A stretch of DNA of 64,000 bases from Dreissena polymorpha. Lineage: Eukaryota > Mollusca > Bivalvia > Myida > Dreissenidae. The DNA is taken from positions 44,047,585 to 44,111,584 of the forward strand of contig NC_068358.1 in the NCBI RefSeq assembly GCF_020536995.1. Reading direction: 5' to 3'. Positions 58,862 through 64,000 of this stretch are shown here, piece after piece (position 1 is the stretch's first letter; every line of letters begins with the position of its first letter). Under the pieces are notes generated by a model. The model saw only the letters and a list, made by a program, of their open reading frames with translations, was not told where the DNA came from and ran no database searches. The position numbers were made by a program, and so were the translations under genes.

Positions 58862-59116
58862 CTAAGAAAACTGCTCAGCGAAGGGAATTTCACCAGCATC
58901 ACATTTCACAAGATGTATGCAGCCAAGCGACCTGTGAGGTATTTTAGTTACACGGATCCATTCCACGTTGCACCGCGCACCAGGACGGCTGTTCTGGATA
59001 ATGGTACTTTCGATAGCGTTTCGGGGAGGCTTGAACAAGTCGATCAAGAGTTGCAATCAACATGCCCCTTGAAAACGCTACATCAACCACTGTGCGCTAA
59101 AACTGCGTGGTCATGA
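58862..59116. other. coding-like block of unknown origin
   Basis: About 250 bp with higher GC than its surroundings and open frames on both strands. The plus-strand frame starts MYAAKRPVRYFSYTDPFHVA and the minus-strand frame ends LVKCDAGEIPFAEQFS. No family was recognised and no clear splice pair was seen. It may be a gene relic or an exon. Confidence 0.25.
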
Positions 59117-59599
59117 TATCTATCCTATGGAAATTACGGCCATATGAATACTTTGCCATACAATTCCATAAATTTTTACTTATTTTTGTTATGTGCATAA
59201 GTCAATCCACCTCTCTTTATGAATACAATTAAGATTACATGTATTGAGTGACTTGATTTTAAAACACACACATTTCAAATGTAGAAATATATTTTGTCTT
59301 GGACATCAAACAAAAGTTGTATTTAAATCGGCAATATTTTGACGATGCTGAATATATTTATCTCCGCATTGTTAATGTGTATAATGTTCAATGTTTTTTA
59401 TCGGTCCGGCCCTTCTGATTGGTTGCTAAATTTTTTTAGTATGCGCATATGCTTGTTCTTTTAACAGATTTTGAATGGAAGTTAAAACAAATCTTCATTT
59501 TTTTTTTAAATTTTCTACAAATAAGCGACTTACAACACATTTGAAAACTTCATGTTCATGAGTTCAATAAGCCCTGACTTACATAACTTAACTTGACTT

Positions 59600-60290
59600 A
59601 TTCCCTTGCGTTCCTTGTGGAGCATACTGTAAGGCTTCGGCAACAGTCCTCCGGCGTACTCTGTTATTGGGCTGCTTTCTTTTGTTTTCACAATTACATG
59701 GTGCAGTTCATCATTTCGTCCTCACCTCCACTTTGGCTTAGGCCTCTTGCAAGGTTGTCTGTTTTCTTCTGCATTTGTTGGAAGAAAAGGGACATCAGAC
59801 ACAAGTCATCCGCAAATACGAGGTCCGCCAATGTTCGACTTAGTTTACTTTAGCCCATTTATGTTAGCTCGATTGTATCGAAAGCCTTAGGCTTATTGAA
59901 ACGCTCTCGAGTCCGTTTCCTGGACCTTGAACAATTACTTGATGTCTTTGGTAAGATCTAAAGAACGCTCCCACGGTGGGGATCGAACCCATGATCTCCC
60001 GGTCGCTAGGCGGACACCATATCCATTACAGCACGGCGACCCACTTGATTCCCGCATGTGCCAGTCCACCACAAGCAGGAAGATCATCGGCAGCATGCAT
60101 CCTATAAGGACTCCTGTAGTCACCTCGCACTACTCTGTCAGTTTGCCGTTGTAGATCACCTGGTATGTGCCGCCCTTGTATTGTTGCTGAATCAGATTGA
60201 CACATGTTGCCGGGATTCCATATTGATTGAGGAGTCTCCAAAGGGTCTCTCTGTCAACAACGTCACTAACAGTAGAAAGGATTACGCTTA
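59600..60290 (-). pseudogene. LINE reverse transcriptase relic split by a SINE
   Basis: On the minus strand 60290-60058 reads SVDRETLWRLLNQYGIPA, YKGGTYQVIYNGKLTE, a stop, then CEVTTGVLIGC and FLLVVDW, matching the RT palm (fingers, 'TGVRQGC' and 'IDW' boxes). Further down, 59850-59750 reads LADLVFADDLCLMSLFF with the FADD active-site box. The two halves are separated by a SINE. Stops and missing residues show that it is dead. It is a different LINE type from the one at 11.8-15.6 kb; the clade was not assigned. Confidence 0.7.
59858..60041 (-). mobile_element. tRNA-derived SINE, copy 2
   Basis: On the minus strand it starts GGTCGCCGTGCTGTAATGGA (A-box region) and has a perfect B box GGTTCGATCCC. 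The body carries CTTTAGATCTTACC and CGGACTCGAGAGCG, and ends AAGCCTAAGGCTTTCGATAC then AATCGAGCTAACATAAA. Better preserved than copy 1. Confidence 0.85.
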
Positions 60291-60299
60291 GTAGCATAT

Positions 60300-62560
60300 G
60301 GGGTGTGTGGAGTTAAAGCAGTTTTGCGATGGAAGCGATCAATGTCAGGGTAACTGTTACTAAATTAAAAACCTTTTCGGCTAAAGGTCTCGATAACGAA
60401 TATACACATGTAGCTATTGTTATGCAAGCATATACACATGGTAATAAAAGTCATCTTTGGTTGCATGACGCACATTCGGTGAAGGTCACTGTTATTAAAT
60501 ATAAGAAAATAGTTTCTGTTTAAAGAAGTGTGTGTTTGTTTTTCAAATTATAAAAGTACTTAATTACATGTAATCTATAATAAAACTACTTATCAAACAG
60601 ATTTGTTTAGAAAAAAAGTGAGACAATTACAATCATTTTCGAGCGCGCTGTTCTTCGACAGCTCTTGTTCATGTTCACATTTGCCTTATTCTAACAGTTA
60701 TGATATGCCATTGTTCACATCTGAGTTCGCACGGTTCCTTTAAATGTGAACCATGAAGACCAACTACAGCCGTATTGCGAACAACGCATGGCTGGACGTG
60801 GACCTTTATGTAAGCAAGCTTGTCAGTTATGCGAGTTTACGCAGGTATTAGGCTATCTGGTACCAAGTTGTGATTTTTCAAATTGGAATCATGTGCTGCA
60901 AACTAGTGGAGTTGTACGTGATATTATTTTCGTTTATTTCGGTAAGTGTTAATTTTGTTTTAAATAAATATTGTTTAAATACCATTTATGCACAGTACAT
61001 ATATTGATGTGTTGTCAAATAACTGTTTTACTTTTGTTGTACGGTAACATTTTGTAAAATATAAAATAATAAATTTTGATAGTGTAGTATAAACAACGTG
61101 GTGTGCACTTGCGTGATCAATTAATTTGATAAGTGTACACGATTCATAATTCGAATTAAATTTGTTTAAATATTTATTTTATTATCATACTTATTTTTAT
61201 ACGTTTTATCGCTGATGCATTTACTTAAACCTCCACTACAACCATCACCACCACGACCACTATCACCAACACTTAATATATTCAAAGTTAGACATTCAAA
61301 ATAGCTAGAACATATTGGCAATACTCGGCCCTTTACATTCCTGGAAATTATACATTGATAGCGATGTGAGCAAGACATGATGGAACGGTTCATTGCAAAA
61401 CATCAAACGCTCTTAAGTGGAGAATTGGGCATGTTTCAAAGGTGTTCGTTATTCGAGGGAGGCGAACTGGTATATATGTTTAATTTTTAATTTAACTCAA
61501 GTCGGTACTTAACGTGAATTTTACTACCAACAATATCAGTATCATAATCATCGTCATAGAAGCAGCAGCAGTTGCCGCATAACCATCATCATGATTCATT
61601 AGTATTAAACATTTTTATAAATGTATTACTATTATATATAATTATTAATACGTGTATATGTTTTATTATTTCTAAAACTATAACTATTATTATTATTAGA
61701 AACATTATTAATATTATGATTTAAAAATAATAATTTGTTAGTTTGTTCATGGTATTATTTCGTGATAAATAAAATAAATTATGTCGAAAAGGTGCTTTAT
61801 GTTATCTCCGTTGCATATAATGTATGGATATTGAACATATTTTTCTCAATAATTTTATAATAGAGTTTTATTTCATGATACCAAGTTTTCGAGGCTGAAT
61901 AAGCAAATCCAACCAGTTCCTAGTTACGCGAATTTATACTCCAGTTACACTTTTGCGGCACTGAAGTGGAGATCATTCAATTCTACCATGTGTGCATATG
62001 TAATAACATTTCAATGAAATAGTTTGTACAAAATGCATGATTCAGCGACGTAAATTATGATTGTCTTCGCCAACGTTCATTATATCACCCCACTATAATA
62101 GCTTTGGTTTGCTCCCAAAGGGGTGTGTTGGGGGGTATGGGTGTAAAACAAATATTTTTTTGGCAAAACATAAGTTGTCAGAGATGGAACGGCGTCGAGA
62201 AAATGAAATACTCGTGATTTTAGTTATATTTTACTATACACGTACGTCAATGCCGTGTATTATTAGATCACAATGATATTTGTACATCCAACTTCTCGAA
62301 CGCCACGTTGGTACAACAGATTTATGAACCGTTTTCCTTTAATTACTTTTTTATCCCGACATCTATGATCTTGAAACAAACAAAAACGAGGAAGCACAAA
62401 CATCGTAGAACTGAATGGGCGTATTCATTAAAAAACGTAAGAAACTAGCGTCATTAATTATACGGAAAGAAAAGTGTAATTAAGTAGCACTTATAGCAAA
62501 CATATGTCAGACGTGTCCATGTAAACTTAAAAAAAAACACTATACAAACATGAGCTGCAC
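60300..62560. other. intergenic, no supported gene
   Basis: AT-rich. A short Cys-rich open stretch near 60770-60850 with a possible donor at about 60810 is too weak to call. Confidence 0.3.
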
Positions 62561-63136
62561 ATGTTTGGTTCATGTGTATTTATCTGTTGTTTTAGTCCGG
62601 CTCTGTTGAAGGATTCTCTCTGGCATATTCTTCATTTTAAACTTATGTGGCCCATGTATGAGGGATTATATCCCGATCATAATCCATTTGAAATTCCTGA
62701 TTACACATACTGCACTAAGAATCGCCCTCTAGTCTGCATCATCTGAACATAAAATAAAAGGAATGGTTAAGAAAACGTTCATATCAGAATAAGATCGACA
62801 CGTCATAAAATTAATTAAAATGATTAAAATATTACTTAAAATAACATTAAAGTCTGATAAACATTCTAAAATCTTGCATATCAGCCACCCCTCAAACCAA
62901 TTTATTTAAAATAGGTGAACTGATTCAGTTGGTCGGCAGATTTTTCGTACAGCATTATAATTATTATACAGCAAGTAACGTGATAAATAAAACACCTATA
63001 CTGCACCACATGACATGTTATAAAACAATAACAATGAAGTACACTTAGTCACTTACACACTGCATAAAAGATGGATAGCTGTATTTGTGAATAAGTCAGG
63101 TCCAAAAAGGTGCTTAAAAGAAAGTCAGTTCCAGAA

Positions 63137-63152
63137 GGGGGGGGGGGGGGGG
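63137..63152 (+). repeat. poly-G run of 16
   Basis: Uninterrupted G run in otherwise AT-rich sequence. Confidence 0.9.
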
Positions 63153-63256
63153 TAAACAATATATTTCGGCTATACATTTATTTTTAGAGATGCAACCGCG
63201 TCGGGAATATAAAATAATCGTGATTTACCAGGTTTTCATTTATTTATTTATTTCAG

Positions 63257-63322
63257 TCATTTGGAACAGGCGATTTTCATGACAGAATGGACTTCCCACA
63301 TTATAATATTTCAATAGCTGAG
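63257..63322 (+). CDS. possible internal exon of unknown gene
   Basis: 66 bp open in frame, reading SFGTGDFHDRMDFPHYNISI then AE, between a strong acceptor (TTTATTTCAG) and a strong donor (GTAAGT). No protein family was recognised. Neighbouring exons could not be found with confidence within the window, although 62597-62746 also encodes an open, non-repetitive stretch (DSLWHILHFKLMWPMYEGLY). A gene running off the right edge is possible. Confidence 0.25.
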
Positions 63323-64000
63323 GTAAGTACACGAACATAAGAAATCTGAAGTTTCTTGCTTCATAGCATGGCTTTCGGCTTATTGACTAACATAATGTTC
63401 CACATCTTTTTGCAATATTAATTATGGTCATGTGTATGGCATGGTATTAAAAAGTGGCAACAATCGTATTTAAGAATATATATCACAGCTATGGTTTATA
63501 TGCATATTTATTATCTATCTACCATTGCATCTGATAAACATCCAAGTTTCTTACGTTCCTAACATGAGACTGTGTCATTTAGTCGAGTACATTTCAAGTA
63601 AAGTCGAAAAGTTAAATATTGGAATAAAAATAACTTAAGTAAGCTTATATTGTATATTTTATATTTTACTGTTTGTCTTTATTTAAAAATATTAAAACAT
63701 ATGAATACAATTATTACAAACTAAAGCACACGTGCTTTGTACGTTTTGCGAAAATCAATAGGTCGAGTTTTGTCACCGATGCATTACATTTATTATTTAT
63801 CCTCTTTTCACGGTTTGTACAACCGTATTTTAACATTATGATTGATGGATCTCATAATAAAGAGACCTTAAAATGATTCTTATTATTCGCATTGTCTATG
63901 AAAGCTGTTACCGCGCGTTGATGCAATATAGTCATTTTCTTTTCATTCTCACTAACCATAAGTTTCTTTGAAAAATCTGCATAAATTTAAAACACACTGG

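Noticed and set aside
59927-60041. Functional tRNA gene
   Set aside because: A and B boxes are present, but the sequence continues into a shared SINE body and the cloverleaf is not complete, so it is a SINE head.
60746-60860. Cysteine-rich exon (PYCEQRMAGRGPLCKQACQL)
   Set aside because: The Cys pattern is suggestive of a small extracellular domain, but no clear acceptor was found and an overlapping frame has an equally good donor. Too weak to call.
1-64000. LTR retroelements or other capsid-bearing elements
   Set aside because: No paired long terminal repeats, Gag/protease/integrase motifs or packaging genes were recognised anywhere in the window.

Overview
The window is AT-rich, repeat-dense animal nuclear DNA. 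It has spliced host genes with GT-AG introns, LINE and tRNA-derived SINE relics, terminal-inverted-repeat elements, and many elements built around tandem repeat cores of about 160-185 bp. That repertoire, together with the repeat wording itself, suggests a mollusc, most likely a bivalve. This is an inference; no sequence search was possible.

Two host genes were reconstructed exon by exon and form a divergent head-to-head pair. ADP-dependent glucokinase (ADPGK) lies on the minus strand: 5 exons, 33988 down to 24754, 475 codons plus stop. Metaxin-1 (MTX1) lies on the plus strand: 8 exons, 34246 to 54840, 314 codons plus stop. Only 257 bp separate the two ATGs, so they probably share a bidirectional promoter. 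Both reading frames are intact across all junctions. The introns carry most of the repeats of the window's middle part, and MTX1 intron 1 alone is 11.4 kb.

Region by region: 1-9 kb has no gene. It holds a LINE relic, a segmental duplication interrupted by a tandem-core element (3398-5080), a G/A-rich tract and a palindrome-rich tandem array (7.64-8.7 kb). From 9.19 to 18.54 kb lies a nested set: a tandem-core element (family C) is split by family A, which in turn holds a piggyBac-type MITE and a CR1/L2-like LINE flanked by an inverted repeat. The LINE encodes a 2A-like peptide and a PHD finger ahead of its endonuclease and reverse transcriptase. A second family A element fills 18.77-21.93 kb, and a hAT-like element lies at 23.17-24.47 kb. 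From 24.75 to 54.84 kb are ADPGK and MTX1 with families B, D, E, F and H in their introns. From 54.84 to 64 kb there is the MTX1 3' region, a second family F copy, a 40-bp palindrome with a target-site duplication, a long TATC/TACC microsatellite, a SINE inside a LINE relic, and weak exon candidates near the right edge.

The most notable pattern is the tandem-core elements (A, B, C, D, F, G, H and probably E). Their cores are unrelated, yet they share one architecture. Families A, B, C and G begin near ACAAGA followed by a GC hairpin, and end near GAGCTAA or a hairpin plus TAA. Each family has its own subterminal sequence at the left end whose reverse complement sits at its right end. Internal empty sites show insertion without target-site duplication. 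This matches what is known of Helitron/Helentron-derived HINE, DINE-1 and 'pearl' elements, but the covarying end sequences are worth closer study.
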